Counted from the stretch's first letter, positions 11,014-21,566 are shown. The stretch is DNA of 64,000 bases from Tenrec ecaudatus (GCF_050624435.1 NW_027457705.1:400001-464000); one strand, 5' to 3'. Translations and numbers: made by a program. Notes: generated by a model not told the origin, from the sequence alone.

Positions 11014-12066
11014 TGAATGCTGAATATGGTAACTTTCTGTCAATGAATCAATGCAACTGTTGTTGTATTAGCTGCAGTACAATTTGACTCACATGTGATG
11101 CCAATGATAGGGTTACATAATTTGACCATTCCGTTGGTCTCCCTTCTTTGGTATGTATACACATATGGATCTCTTCCAGTCCGTTAGCCAAGTAGCTGTA
11201 TTCCAAATTTCTGACATAGATGAGTGAGTGCTGCCAGTGCTTTATCGGCTTGTGGAAACATTTCAATAGATATCCCAGCAATTACTGGCATCTTGTTTTG
11301 GGCTAGTGCTTTCCATGCATCTTGGATTTCTTCTTTCCTGACCATTGGTTCTTGCTCATATGTTACCTCCTGAAATGGTTGAATGTTGGTCTATTATTTT
11401 TGATACAGTGACTCCATATTGTTTCCATCTTCCTCAGATGTTTCCTTCATTATTCAATATTTTGCCCATAGAATTTTTTAATATTGCACCTCGATACTTG
11501 ACATTTTTCTTCAGTTCTTTCAGTTTAAGATATGCTGAATATATTCTGTTTTGGTTTTCTAACTCTAGGCCTTTGCACATTTTGTGATAATATTTTACTT
11601 TGTATTCTCGAGTTGTCCTTTGAAATTTTCTTTTTAGCTCTTTACTTCATCATTTCTTCCATTTGCCTTAGCTACTCTCTGATTAAGAGTAAGTTTCAGA
11701 GTCTCTTCTGATAAGCACTTGTATCTTTTCTTTATTTCCTTTTTTTAAAAATGACACTGTGCTTTATTCAGAGATGTTCTCAAAATTTGGTGGGTTATTA
11801 TCAAGGTTGTATATTGACTCTCGTGTACTTGTTTGCATTTTCTTGAACTTCAACTTGAGCTCACATATGAACAATTGCTGATCTGTTCCACAATCAGCCC
11901 CTGGACTGGTTTCAGTTGCTGATATTGAGCTTCTTTTATTGTCTCTTCCCACAGGTGTAGTCAATTTGATTTCTGTGTATTCCATCTGGAGAAGTCCACA
12001 TTTATGGTCACTTTTTTTGTTGTTGATCATATGTTTGAAGAAATCATTAATCATGCAAAATTCTAA

Positions 12067-12300
12067 CATACAATCAAGATAAATTGGTAATTATTGGTGA
12101 TTGGAGTGCAAACGTAGGAACCAAAGAGGAAAGAACAGAAGTTGGAAAATATAGTATGTGCTATCAGCAATTTATTGGTCTTGCAAACTCTGTCATGCGA
12201 TCTCCAGCTTGGTTTCTATCACCAAGACCATATTTTTCAACTACTGATCCTTCCTCTTTGTTTTCAACTTTTGCATTCCAATAGCATTTTGATAGCAAGT
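12067..12300. repeat. Inverted duplication within RTE endonuclease region
   Basis: The element around this site is antisense, yet 12,072-12,157 reads in the sense direction (endonuclease motif GDWSANVG on the plus strand at about 12,096-12,119). About 65 bp on, 12,215-12,290 carries the same endonuclease stretch antisense (CTCTTTGTTTTCAACTTTTG). The adjoining antisense words at 12,039-12,065 recur at 12,163-12,195. The local structure is therefore an inverted repeat of about 70 bp in a repaired or twin-primed junction. Confidence 0.6.
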
Positions 12301-13115
12301 CTGACAAATTTGGGACTGAATATGGTGGTAGAATTATTCAATTTCTGTGTCACCAGCTTTGGGTGGTTGGTGCATAAATTTGAACAATAGTTGTATTGAT
12401 TGGTTCTCCTTGAAGGGGGCTACATAGCATCCTATCAAAGATAGCATTGTACATTAAAATAGATCTTAAAATGTCCTTTTGATGATGAATGCAATGTTGT
12501 TTCTCTTGATTGTGTCATTTCCAGCAGAGTAAACCATAAGATTTTCTGTTTCAAAATGGTCAATATCAGTCCATTTCAGCTAACTAATGCTTACAATATC
12601 AATCTTTATGTATTCCATTTCATTTTTAATGACTTCCAATGTCCCTAGATTCATATTTCATACATCCCAAGTTTCAATTATTAATGACGATTTGAACTGT
12701 TTCTCCTCATTTTGAGCTGTGCCCCATCAGCAAATGAAGGTCCTGATAGCTATACTCGATTTGCATCATTATGGTCGACTTGCCTATGAAAAGTCAGCTC
12801 TTCCTCTTCCTCAGCCGTATTTTGAGTACTTTCCAAGTTGAAGAGCTCATCTTCTGGCACACGTTCTGACAATGTTCTTCTGTTGTTCATGGGGGGTCTA
12901 GTAACTGACAGTGTTGCTGCTATCCATAGGGTTTTCAATGGCTCATTCTTCCCATGCGGGCAGCCAATTCCTTCTTCATTGTCTGTTCTTTGTCTGGAAG
13001 CTCTTTGGGTGACCCTGCTGGTATATGAAATGCCAATCACATAGCTCCCAGTATCACACAAAACAAAAGTCACCACAGTACCACAAAATGCCAGACAAGT
13101 GATGGACCTCTATTC

Positions 13116-14155
13116 TTAGTGAGACGTGGCCTGGTGGGAGGAGTGGGCCCTTAGTTGGTTCTGATCCACTTACTGGAACAAATACTGTTAGTTCTTATTT
13201 TGTAAATGTTAAATGCATAAAAGAGACCCCCCAAAATATCCTCCAATTCAGACTTTCTGCCTTTTAAAAGAGGATAACCCACTCTGATTCAAAGTAATTG
13301 AGGTGTTTTGTTTTCCCCTCCCTCTGAGGCTACAGAGACTAGACTAATCACAGCTGAGGTGGAGCGACTGAAATGACTTAAAGCACCAGCTAGACTGGCT
13401 GTCAGAAGCAGCTACAGTCAACAGCTACAGACTGACAGAGCTGCTCAGCCAAGAGCTGAGGGTTCTCAACTCCCACTTCTACTGATGGGCACAGCCAGTG
13501 GCCTCTGGGAGTTGACTGGAACCCAGCAGCCAGCTGTGAGGAAAAAGCTAATTCATCTCAGCCTGGCCCAGGTCATCAAGTCACTGAAGGAGTATCGGGA
13601 AAGAGGGAAGAAATTTGGGGTCCCACATTTGGCCACAGACAAAAGTTGTTCTGTGTTTAGAAAGTAGTTCTGGGCCTGAGTTTGGGGCAGGTGTGATGAA
13701 GGAAAGTGGGCTCCCTCCCTGCATCTGGGAACAGATGGTGGGGCTGCCCTGGAAACAGCAGGCCAGTCAGGTGGAGCAAAAAAGGCTTGGACTCTAAAGC
13801 CCTGGCAGGGCAAATGAAGCTACCTCGACTGTTTTTTCTTAACCCAATGGCTCCCGCTACCCTCACCACCCCCAACTAGGTAAAAGGGAAGAAAGATGCA
13901 TTTACTTTACAGAGGCAACTTTCTAGAAAGGAGACCAGCCCACCAGCTGTGAAAGGTCCCCTTAAACCATTTTACTTTGAGCAGGAGGAAGAAATGTTGA
14001 GATTCCCAGAGCCACGTGGAATTGTGGATCCTCTAGTTTAGGTTCCAGTGATGCCAGATCGATTTTTCTAGAGAAAGTCAAAATTCCTGTTTTCTTAAAA
14101 ACCTCCTGATTTTTTCAAAGGCGATTCAATAACATTGGATAGAAGCCAGTTAGGC
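13116..14155. other. Non-repeat sequence, no gene seen
   Basis: Unique DNA of moderate GC. A run at 13,385-13,450 has repeated CAGCTACAG/CTGACAGAGC words. Short open frames at 13,485-13,667 and 13,553-13,813 overlap on opposite strands and show no domain. Confidence 0.45.
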
Positions 14156-14159
14156 CAAA

Positions 14160-14395
14160 GAGCCCTGGTGGCACCGTGGGTTATGTGTTGGGCAGCTAAC
14201 TAGAAGGTCAGTAGTTTGAAACCACCAGTCACACTGGGGAGCGGGGGGTGGGGGATAGGGTGGGGGTTGTGCAGAGATGAGACTTTCTAGTCCATATAGA
14301 ATTTCAACCTCGGAAACCCACAGGGGCAGTTCTGCTCGGTCTTACAGGGTCACGGTGAGTTGGAATCTTCTAGATGGCAGTGAATAAGCAGGCCA
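14160..14395 (+). mobile_element. AfroSINE, sense, full length
   Basis: Starts GAGCCCTGGTGGCACCGTGG, continues GTTATGTGTTGGGCAGCTAA and GGTCAGTAGTTTGAAACCAC (tRNA-like B box region), then GAAACCCACAGGGGCAGTTC, CAGGGTCACGGTGAGTTGGA and a tail near TAGATGGCAGTGAATAAG. A G-rich expansion lies at 14,237-14,270. Confidence 0.9.
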
Positions 14396-14980
14396 ACCAG
14401 AGTCCACACAGGTCCTCATTTGGCTATGGGAGTCCCAAGTCTGTGACCCTCACAGAATCGACCTTTGTGTATCGATGTTAAAAGTGAGATCCAGAGAGGG
14501 GAGCGCCTGTCCGCTTGAGGAGCAACGAGTTGACTTTCCAGTCTCCAATCTGTAGTAGACACTCCCGGTGCTCCTTCTCTTCACTCCCAAATTCCTGATT
14601 CTGTGTACTCGCCTCAGTCACCAAGGGCCAGCTCTGAAGGTCCCTTTGCTGGTGCTGGCTGAATGTGCTGAGGAACATATGCCCCTGGGAACAGCCCTGA
14701 CCAGGCCCCTCACTCCTTGGATGGCAAAACTCTGAGAGGCGTGTGCTACACCCTACCGCTGGAGACTTCCTAAGTGATTAAGAAGCAGGTTCCCAGGTTT
14801 GTCATTGGATTCACAATCTATTTGTTATCGGTGGCCTTCCCTCCACTGGCTCACAACCCCACATCATTACCTGCATGCTCAGAGTTTCCTAAATAAGCTC
14901 ATTGCCTTTAAGTCTTTGGCCAGGGTCTGCTTCAGTGAGAACCCAAACTAAGCCCAGGTCTGAATCGTTATGTGTCCTTC
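14396..14980. other. Unique sequence with a possible ancient repeat end
   Basis: No gene. At about 14,850-14,965 the words CCAGGGTCTGCTTCAGTGAG then AACCCAAACTAAG resemble the 3' end of an old mammalian repeat (MaLR- or L1M-like). The match is too short to name. Confidence 0.35.
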
Positions 14981-15713
14981 CTGCCATCCAGTTGATGCCG
15001 ACTCATGGCAACTCTACAGTTTGGGGTAGAACTGCACCTGTGAGTTTCTGAGACTGGAACTCTTTTTTTTTAACATTTTATTAGGGGCTCATACAACTCT
15101 TATTACAATCCATACATATACATACATCAATTGTATAAAGCATATCCGTACATTCTTTGCCCTAATCACTCTCAAAGCATTTGCTCTCCACTTAAGCCCT
15201 TTGCATCAGGTGCTCTTTTTTTTTAACCTCCCTCCCCGCTCCCCACTCCATCATGAGCCCTTGATAATCTACAGATTGTTATTTTGTCATATCTTGCCCT
15301 ATCCGGAGTCTCCCTCCCCCCCTTCTCTGCCATCTGTCTCCCAGGGAGGAGGTTACATGTGGATCCTTGTAATCTGTTCCCCGTTTCCAACCCACTCACC
15401 CTCTACTCTCCCAGTATCACCCCTCACACTCCTGGTCCTGAAGGTATCATCTACCCTGGATTCCCTATGCCTCCAGCTCCTATATGTACCAGTGTACAAC
15501 CTCTGCCCTTTCCAGTCCTGCAAGGTAGAATACGGATCATGGTAGTTGTGGGGAGGAAGCATCCAGGATCTAGGGAAAAGCTGTGTTTTTCATCAGTACT
15601 ACATCGCACCCTGACTGACCCATCTCCTCTCCTAAACCCCTTTGTGAGGGGATCTCCAGTGGCCAGCAAATGGGCTTTGGGTCTCCACTCTGCACTTCCC
15701 CCTTCATTCACTA

Positions 15714-15714
15714 T

Positions 15715-15752
<38 letters not shown>
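15714..15752. repeat. (TA)n(CA)n microsatellite
   Basis: About 13 TA units followed by six CA units inside the LINE. Confidence 0.9.
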
Positions 15753-15761
15753 TATATATAC

Positions 15762-15791
15762 ATATACATACCATATATATGGTATGTATAT
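15762..15791. repeat. 30-bp perfect AT-rich palindrome
   Basis: Centred on CCATATATATGG, with 9-bp arms ATATACATA and TATGTATAT on either side. It could form a cruciform. It lies beside the TA/CA microsatellite in the LINE and probably arose from it. Confidence 0.8.
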
Positions 15792-15810
15792 ATTTTTTGC
15801 ATAATACCTT

Positions 15811-16290
15811 ATACCTGGTCCCTTTGGCACCATGTGATCGCACAGGCTGGTGTGCTTCTTCCATGTGGGCTTATTTGCTTCTGAGCTAGATGGCAGCTTG
15901 TTCACCTTCAAGCCTTTAAGACCCCAGACACTATCTCTTTTGATAGCCAGGCACCATCAGCTTTCTTCGCCACATTTGCTTATGCACCCATTTGTCTTCG
16001 CCAATCGTATCATGGAGGTGTGCAGCCAATACTGTGATTTTTTTGTTTTTTGATGCCTGATAACTGATCCCTTCGGGACCTCGTGATCACACAGGTTGGT
16101 GTGCTCTTCCATGTGGGCTTTGTTGCTTCTGAGCTAGATGGCCGCTTGTTTATCTTCAAGTCTTTAAGACCCCAGACACTATCTCTTTTGAAAGCCGGGC
16201 ACCATCAGCTTTCTTCACCACATTTACTTGTTCACCAGCTTTGGCTTCAGCAGTTGTGTCGGGAGGATGAGCACTGTAGAGTGCCAATTT
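15811..16290 (-). repeat. Internal tandem repeat (period about 249 bp) in the LINE 3' region
   Basis: Two copies start near CACAGGCTGGTGTGCTTCTT (15,841) and CACAGGTTGGTGTGCTCTTC (16,090). Both contain TTCTGAGCTAGATGG, TTTAAGACCCCAGACACTAT and GGCACCATCAGCTTTCTTC. The word TTAAGACCCCAGACACT relates this section to the CTTTTGAAGACCCCAG part of the old L1 at 4,805, supporting an L1 origin for the young family. Confidence 0.8.
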
Positions 16291-16397
16291 AATAAAAGAA
16301 AGTATTCATGCATTGAGGGAGTGCTTGAGTTAAGGCCCAAGGTCCTGCCACCACCTTAATATTAAACCTATAAATATAGACACAGAGATCTATTTCC

Positions 16398-16400
<3 letters not shown>

Positions 16401-16461
<61 letters not shown>
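16401..16461. repeat. (TA)30 microsatellite
   Basis: A pure run of about 30 TA units within the young LINE. Confidence 0.95.
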
Positions 16462-16464
<3 letters not shown>

Positions 16465-17384
16465 CATGTACATGTCTTTGTCTAGACCTCTATAAATGCA
16501 CTTTGACTCCTAGCTCTCTCCTCCATCTCCCTTGACTTTCCTCCTGTCCCACTACCATGCTCCGTCCCAACCTGGGTTACAGCTATACCTCTTCTTTACG
16601 TAATCTTACCCTTGATCATTCCCTACCAGGCCTGCCACTTCCCCCTTACTACCATTTTGAGTCCCATATTGTTCCCTTGTCCCTGTGTTTGTTAACACCA
16701 CTTCCTTACCCCCCCCGCACCTCCCCCTATCCCAAGTGCCCCCGGAACTGTTGGTCCTGTTGTTTTCCTCCAGATAGTTCATCCAGCCTGTCTTATTTAG
16801 ACAGACCTGTGGAGACACTAACATGCACGAAAACAAGACAGAGGAAAACAGAGCAACAGTATACAACCAGACAACAAAACAACGAAAACAAACCACTGAC
16901 AAAGAACAAAACAAAACACATCAAGAAAGAAGAGCTTATAGTTAGTTCAAGGATCATTTGTTGGACCTTAGGAGTGTTTTCCAATCCAGTCTGTTGAGGC
17001 ACCACAACCTGGCCCCAAACTCCACTTTCAGCATTCCCTGGGGACCTTGCCACTCCATTCCCTTGCTGTTCCACTGCACTCCACCACACTTTGCCTCGGT
17101 GTGGTGGAATCAGGTTAGGTGCAATTCGCACACTGTGTCTCCAGTGCTGTCCCCTGTATCACCCTTGGTCACTGAGGGGCATCATGTCTCATAGTGGGGT
17201 CAGCCATGTTGTTCTCTTTGTCGACTGGCTGCTCTGAGACTAGAACTCTTTAGGGGAGTAGAAAGCCTCATCTTTCTCCCTTGGAGTGGCTGGGGATTTC
17301 AAATTTTCCATTTCAGACATTGCGTTTAGCAGCCCAACACATAACCCCTATACCCCACCATAGCTACAGAAAACAATAAAGAAA

Positions 17385-17935
17385 CAAAATCCAACAACAC
17401 TCATTGCCATTGGGTGCATAACAATCCTATCGAGAGAAAATACTCCGGCCTCCTGGGTTTCCAAGGCTATAACTCTTTGTAAAAATAAAATTGTGTTATG
17501 TTTACAATGAAAGTTTACATAACCGATTAGATTCTCATTTAACAAATTCTCTACTTGTTTAGTGACATTAGTTACTTTTTTCAATAAAAAGGAAAGCAGA
17601 ATATTAAAAAAAGAACAAATGAAAACGTGTTAAGAGTAAAGACAAATGATAAGATGTTAATGTTTAACCTACTCATATCTGCAACAATACACTTTCTGAT
17701 GTACTGACGGTGAGCAGGGTTTAATCCCATCCCTGGTGAATGGTCCCAGGGGATTTAATGGAGGCTTATTCTCTGTGGAATCTCTGCCAATGCATTTTGA
17801 GTTTTTATACTCATCTAAGGCTATAACTCTTTATGGGAGAAGAAAGCCTCATCTTTCTCCAAAGGAGCGACTGGTGAATTCCAACTGCTGACCTTGCAGT
17901 TAATAGCCCAACACATAACCCATTATGCCACCAGA
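17385..17935 (-). mobile_element. AfroSINE, antisense, split by an L1 fragment
   Basis: Segments 17,385-17,478 (tail to CCAAGGCTATAACTCTTT) and 17,817-17,935 (AAGGCTATAACTCTTTATGG through CTTTCTCCAAAGGAGCGACT to CCCATTATGCCACCAGA) form one AfroSINE. The interruption falls at the same internal position as the LINE in the neighbouring AfroSINE at 14,985-17,366. Confidence 0.85.
17479..17816 (-). mobile_element. L1 3' fragment in AfroSINE, 16-bp perfect target duplication
   Basis: Flanked by AAGGCTATAACTCTTT at 17,463-17,478 and 17,817-17,832. The insert begins with an A/T-rich end and GTTTACAATGAAAGTTTACA, which resembles the antisense 3' end of the afrotherian L1 seen at 2,850 and 29,812. It is a short 5'-truncated insertion of a family different from the 2.2-kb LINE nearby. 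Confidence 0.75.
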
Positions 17936-18539
17936 TGAGAGATTTGTCTCTGGGTGCCTTCCAATGCAAGCACTACAATTATGCAAGGAGGATATTTTTT
18001 TCTGTACTGGAGCCAGGTCAAGTCAGAACCAGTGTGTCCATGGTTTGCAGCGAAGTCAGAGGAAGAAGAGGGTAGACTGTCTATAACTTCTCATAGTCCA
18101 GGGAAATGCTAGGCCTGGAAGGGGGCATGCTGGCTCAACCATATTCAGAAAGTCCGCACATTAACCTCCCCGGCTCAAATAATTACCAGCACCATGTCTC
18201 TGAATATCACCTAAAAGCAAAATAGTGAAAGCACCATTTCCATTTCATAATACTTTTATTAAAAGTAAAGTTCAATTCAGTGATGTGAAGAAGCTGGGAA
18301 AATTATCTTTTCATTTCTTTCTTTTTCTTTCCCTCCCTTTCCCCTTCTTCTCCACAGAACTGAGAGGCAGAGGGAATAAAGGCAGCATGGCACCAACTGG
18401 AGGACACCGTGGGGTCAAGGTCACCATTTAACTCATGCTTGTCCAGTTTGGAGGGGCAACTGGATGTCCTCATTTGTGAATTTGCTTATTAATCTTTTTG
18501 AGTTAACAAGGTCATGGTAAAAAAGGATTGTTGGTGTTT
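17936..18539. other. Non-repeat sequence, no gene seen
   Basis: Unique DNA with a pyrimidine run at 18,318-18,352. No gene. Confidence 0.45.
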
Positions 18540-18905
18540 TTGTTAGGAACCTTCTAGTCCAGTCCAACTCATAGTGACTCAATGCATCAGTGCAGAGCTC
18601 TCTAGACCAATGGTTCTCCACCTGTGGGACCCTTGCACAGGGTGACTGTAACAAAATTACAGTTATGAAGTAGCAATGAGAATATTTTTATGGTTGTGGA
18701 GGTCACCACAACATGAGGAACTGTATGAAAGGGTTGTGGCATTAGGAAGTTTGAGAACCACTGCTCTAGTCTTTTCTATGCTGTAATCTATACAAGAATG
18801 AGTTGCCTGGTTTTTCTTCCAAGAACAGAGCCACTGGTAGGTTCAAACCTTCAACCTTTTGGATAGCAGCTGAGCACTTAACCATTGTGCCTCCAGGGCT
18901 CTTTG
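18540..18905 (-). mobile_element. AfroSINE variant, antisense, split by a SPIN element
   Basis: Left part 18,540-18,607 (AGTCCAACTCATAGTGACTC) and right part 18,764-18,905 (GGTTTTTCTTCCAAGAACAG, GATAGCAGCTGAGCACTTAA, CCATTGTGCCTCCAGGGCTC) make one AfroSINE of the second type. The target word CTCTAGAC in it received the SPIN insertion. Confidence 0.8.
18608..18763 (+). mobile_element. SPIN-type non-autonomous hAT element (156 bp)
   Basis: The ends are CAATGGTTCTCCACC and GTTTGAGAACCACTG, imperfect inverted repeats of the SPIN type. Flanking 8-bp duplications are CTCTAGAC (18,600-18,607) and CTCTAGTC (18,764-18,771), 7 of 8 identical and fitting the known SPIN target preference NTCTAGAN. The internal words AAAATTACAGTTATGAAGTA and GGTCACCACAACATGAGGAA are typical. 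It encodes no transposase and would depend on an autonomous SPIN in trans. Confidence 0.9.
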
Positions 18906-19147
18906 ATAAACTCTATTAGAGGGTCTTAACCATTGCAACCCCATGGATCCTTTTGGCATTTAGGAAAGGCTATGGAACACCTGCCCACTCCCCAGAATAA
19001 TATTTCCAAATACCTCCAATGAAATACAGAATCACAAAGGCACAAATTGTATTGAAATGCAGTGATAAAAATAAAAGACATTGGATTTGTGGCAAATATA
19101 CATGTTAATAAAAACATTAAATATGATCTGATAGTGGGTCTAATAAA
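18906..19147. other. AT-rich unassigned sequence
   Basis: No gene and no recognised element. Confidence 0.4.
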
Positions 19148-19325
19148 CCAAACCAGCACCATTGAGTTGATCCTGACTCACTGTGACCCTATATAAAATT
19201 CCTCAGGCTAAATCTTTACAGGAGCAGATCATCTCACCTTCCTCTCAGTGAACAACTGGTGCCTTTGAACTGCCAACCTTGAGGTTACCTGCCCAACGGC
19301 TCACCCACAGCGTCACCGTGAGTTC
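19148..19325 (-). mobile_element. AfroSINE, antisense
   Basis: Contains CCATTGAGTTGATCCTGACT, GGCTAAATCTTTACAGGAGC, the CTTCCTCTCAGTGAACAACT middle and CTTTGAACTGCCAACCTTGA. The 5' end is partly lost. Confidence 0.8.
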
Positions 19326-19721
19326 TAGATAGTGATGAGCATGAACTGTACTCAACGATGGCTGCAACGAGTAGCATGGGGTGTGAAAGCATGTAGAATT
19401 TCTCTCGGTGGTAATCGCATGGCTATTCTGAACACATCTGTGGACATGCTAAACTGCCCTGCGAGCTTAGGGAAACTAACTCAACCAGGATTGTCCCTCA
19501 TCCAATTTGACATTGCTCCCCAGCCTGCTGGGGCTCAGTGGCTCAGTGTTAGGGTCCCTTGTCTAGATACCAGGGCTGGCATGGAGAAAGTCATTCCTCT
19601 GCAGCCTTCTAGTGTGTGGGGGAAGATATTAGTGTTAAGCCTTGGCAGGAAATTGCTGGATTTTCCTGGCAGCCACATTCTTAATAACCATTTACTGGAT
19701 ACATATTATATTCTGAGGGTA
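19326..19721. other. Non-repeat sequence, no gene seen
   Basis: A 152-codon open frame (19,332-19,790) runs into the tRNA-like head of the following SINE and shows no domain, so it is not called. Confidence 0.4.
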
Positions 19722-20135
19722 AATTGGTGGTTCAGTTGTAGAATTCTCCTTTTTCATGTGGGAGATCTGGGTTTGAGTCCAAGACAATGAAACTCATGTG
19801 CATCCAACACTCATTTGTCAGGGGGATGCTTGGTTATTGCTGAGGTACTGAACTGATTCTGTGTTGCTGATACTGAAATGGGGAAGCTTGGTTGGGTGCG
19901 GCTTTGAGACTGAACCTGTTTCTGTGATGTGTCCAGACTAAGATGAGCGATGAAGAAGAGCATGGCTTTCTTCTTCTGAAAACCAGTGAACGAAAACCCC
20001 TGTGAATCACAATCTGATGCACAACCAAAGAGATGGTGCAGGACCAGGGAGAATATTGCCCATGGAGTCACTGGGAGCTGGTTGTCACAGTGAGTTGGAA
20101 TGGAGGCTGACTCAACAGCAGCTAACAACCATTGT
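19722..20135 (+). mobile_element. Second AfroSINE class with tRNA-Gly-like head, full length
   Basis: The head resembles tRNA-Gly (ATTGGTGGTTCAGTTGTAGA, GTGGGAGATCTGGGTTTGAG, with A- and B-box-like parts). The body that follows has CCAGACTAAGATGAGCG, CTTCTGAAAACCAGTGAACG, GATGGTGCAGGACCAGGGAG and the tail GGCTGACTCAACAGCAGCTA. The same architecture is known from elephant repeats. The head is degenerate and continuous with SINE body, so this is not a tRNA gene. Confidence 0.75.
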
Positions 20136-20569
20136 GTTCCAGGCACTCGATTTGCTTTAAAAATCTAGCTCAGTCTTCTGGTACAGGGAAGTGATTAATG
20201 ATGCCTACTTTATAGCACACCGTGAACCCTGATCAATGTCAGGCCCTGCTTGTGTTTTGTCCCTCCTTTTCCACATTCACATCACTTCCATTCCCCTCTT
20301 CAGACTAATACCCCCTGCTGGGTGCTTGGTGTGTGTGTGTGTCCTTATAGGCATACAGCCATGTGCACTAGACCATGCTGCTTGGTGAATGGGCTTTCAG
20401 CTTCCATGAATGGTACTGCAATATAAATCTCATTCCGTTTTTGACCTTTTCAACTCCTTGCAATGTCATTAAGAGTTATTGCCATGCTGCATATCAATTG
20501 TATGTGCTGCTGCGTGCCACTTGGTCATGAGCAATCATCATCTTTCTTTTGTTTCCTTCTTCAGTTGTC
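20136..20569. other. Unique sequence, no gene seen
   Basis: A possible MIR trace (TTCCAGGCACTCGATTTGC at about 20,136-20,160) and a short (GT)n at 20,330-20,342. Nothing else recognised. Confidence 0.4.
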
Positions 20570-20640
20570 TGTTGATTGGCATCCAATTCAGCTCCAACTC
20601 TTCTCTACTGCAGGTATCAGTGTGGTGACCATTCTTGTAA
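20570..20640 (-). mobile_element. AfroSINE tail fragment, antisense
   Basis: TTGGCATCCAATTCAGCTCC and the following bases correspond to the antisense tail; the rest is missing. Confidence 0.5.
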
Positions 20641-20689
20641 AAATGTCCCAAGGGCCCTGTGAATTGGATAAATAACTTGGCCTATATAC

Positions 20690-20862
20690 CCAGGAATTAT
20701 GTGTTGGGCTGCTAACCCCAAGGTGAGCAGTTCCAACCCACCAGCTATTCCATGGAGCAAAGAGAGGCTGTCTGCTGTCGTAAGAATTTAGTTTTGTTAA
20801 CCTAAAGCAGCAATTCTACTGTGCCTTGTAGGGTTGCTAATGAGGAAGAATCAACTGGGGTT
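20690..20862 (+). mobile_element. AfroSINE, sense
   Basis: GGAATTATGTGTTGGGCTGC, CCCCAAGGTGAGCAGTTCCA, CAGCAATTCTACTGTGCC and TAGGGTTGCTAATGAGGAAG follow AfroSINE order. The first bases of the head are degenerate. Confidence 0.75.
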
Positions 20863-20894
20863 TTGTTTGTTTTTATACATCCAGGAGAGAGCTT

Positions 20895-21088
20895 TGATGG
20901 GGGAGATATTAAGTGCTTGGCTGCTAACCCAAAGGTCAGTAGTTTGAAGCCGTCTTCCACACACTGTGGGATAAAGGCATGGCTGTCTACTTCCCAATAG
21001 AAGCCTTGAAAACATCATGGGACCATTCAACTTTGTTTGATAGGGTCACGAGGAATGAAAGTCAACTCAGTGACTGCGCTTCTTTGGT
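20895..21088 (+). mobile_element. AfroSINE, sense
   Basis: GCTTGGCTGCTAACCCAAAG, GTCAGTAGTTTGAAGCCGTC, AGAAGCCTTGAAAACATCAT and TAGGGTCACGAGGAATGAAA identify a second sense copy directly after the previous one. Confidence 0.75.
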
Positions 21089-21366
21089 TGTACGCCCAGG
21101 AGGGGCTCACTAGGTCCTAGGGTCCATTCAATGGACTTTCACTAAGCTCTGCCAGATTACTGTGCAGCAAACCTGCATCATTAGCAGTGTTTCTCTGCTT
21201 TCCCCGGATCTCCAATGACACTTGGTATGTTTGACTTTCTAACTGTTGCCCGTTTGATGGTTTTAAAAGGCCAAGCACAATAAACTCATGTATCCCAGGC
21301 ACTTTCTGGTTCTGTAGCAGATTCTTAGGGTTGCCATGCCACATTCCTTTGACCCATCTCTGACAC

Positions 21367-21566
21367 CATCTCACTGCCTTCCAGTCAATACCGACTCATA
21401 GCGATCCTGTGAGGCAGTGTACAATTGCCCCCTGCGAGTTTAAAACACTACAACTCTTTATTGGAGTAGAAAACCCCATCTTTCTTTCTTGGAGCTAGTA
21501 GTTTTGAGCTGCTGACCTTGAAGTTAGCAAACCAACTTGTAACCACTGCACTCCCAGGGCTCCTCC
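21367..21566 (-). mobile_element. AfroSINE, antisense, full length
   Basis: Tail CACTGCCTTCCAGTCAATAC, CGACTCATAGCGATCCTGTG, ACAACTCTTTATTGGAGTAG, and the 5' end with TGTAACCACTGCACTCCCAG then GGCTCC. One of the better conserved copies. Confidence 0.85.

Larger units (their letters stand above)
9612..13115 (-). mobile_element. RTE/BovB-type LINE, near full length, antisense (copy B)
   Basis: This is the most complete RTE. Read on the minus strand it runs from a 5' region at about 13,115-12,770, through an APE-like endonuclease region (about 12,720-11,800), to the reverse transcriptase. The RT core shows GVHPGC, FNLYGEQIIREA and the catalytic YADD box at about 10,386-10,397, followed by an LNTKKTK-like motif. 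The tail ends at about 9,615 in a (TTG)n run. The single RTE polyprotein is broken by stops and frameshifts and interrupted by an AfroSINE (10,806-11,013), and the endonuclease is disturbed by an inverted piece at 12,067-12,300. It is inactive. RTE elements are the likely partners that mobilise AfroSINEs, since the tails resemble each other. Confidence 0.85.
15066..17232 (-). mobile_element. Young LINE, 2.2-kb 3' portion, antisense, with 19-bp target duplication
   Basis: Inserted in the AfroSINE and flanked by TCTGAGACTGGAACTCTTT (15,047-15,065) and TCTGAGACTAGAACTCTTT (17,233-17,251), a 19-bp duplication with one mismatch. The poly(T) and ATTTTATTAGGGGCTCATAC mark the antisense 3' end at left. 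The terminal unit is single here, unlike at 8,867 and 41,918. The body contains AT microsatellites and an internal tandem repeat. No ORF2-like protein is readable in 2.2 kb, so the family seems to have a very long non-coding 3' region. The duplication length fits L1-type integration. Confidence 0.8.
14985..17366 (-). mobile_element. AfroSINE, antisense, split by a 2.2-kb LINE
   Basis: The AfroSINE occupies 14,985-15,065 (tail to TGAGTTTCTGAGACTGGAAC) and 17,233-17,366 (GAGACTAGAACTCTTTAGGG through CTTTCTCCCTTGGAGTGGCT to the tRNA-like end). The two halves join without loss once the LINE and one target duplication are removed. The host SINE is therefore older than the LINE family member. Confidence 0.85.

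Noticed and set aside
19722-19795. tRNA-Gly gene
   Set aside because: The tRNA-like head is degenerate (stems mismatched) and continuous with a SINE body ending at about 20,135.
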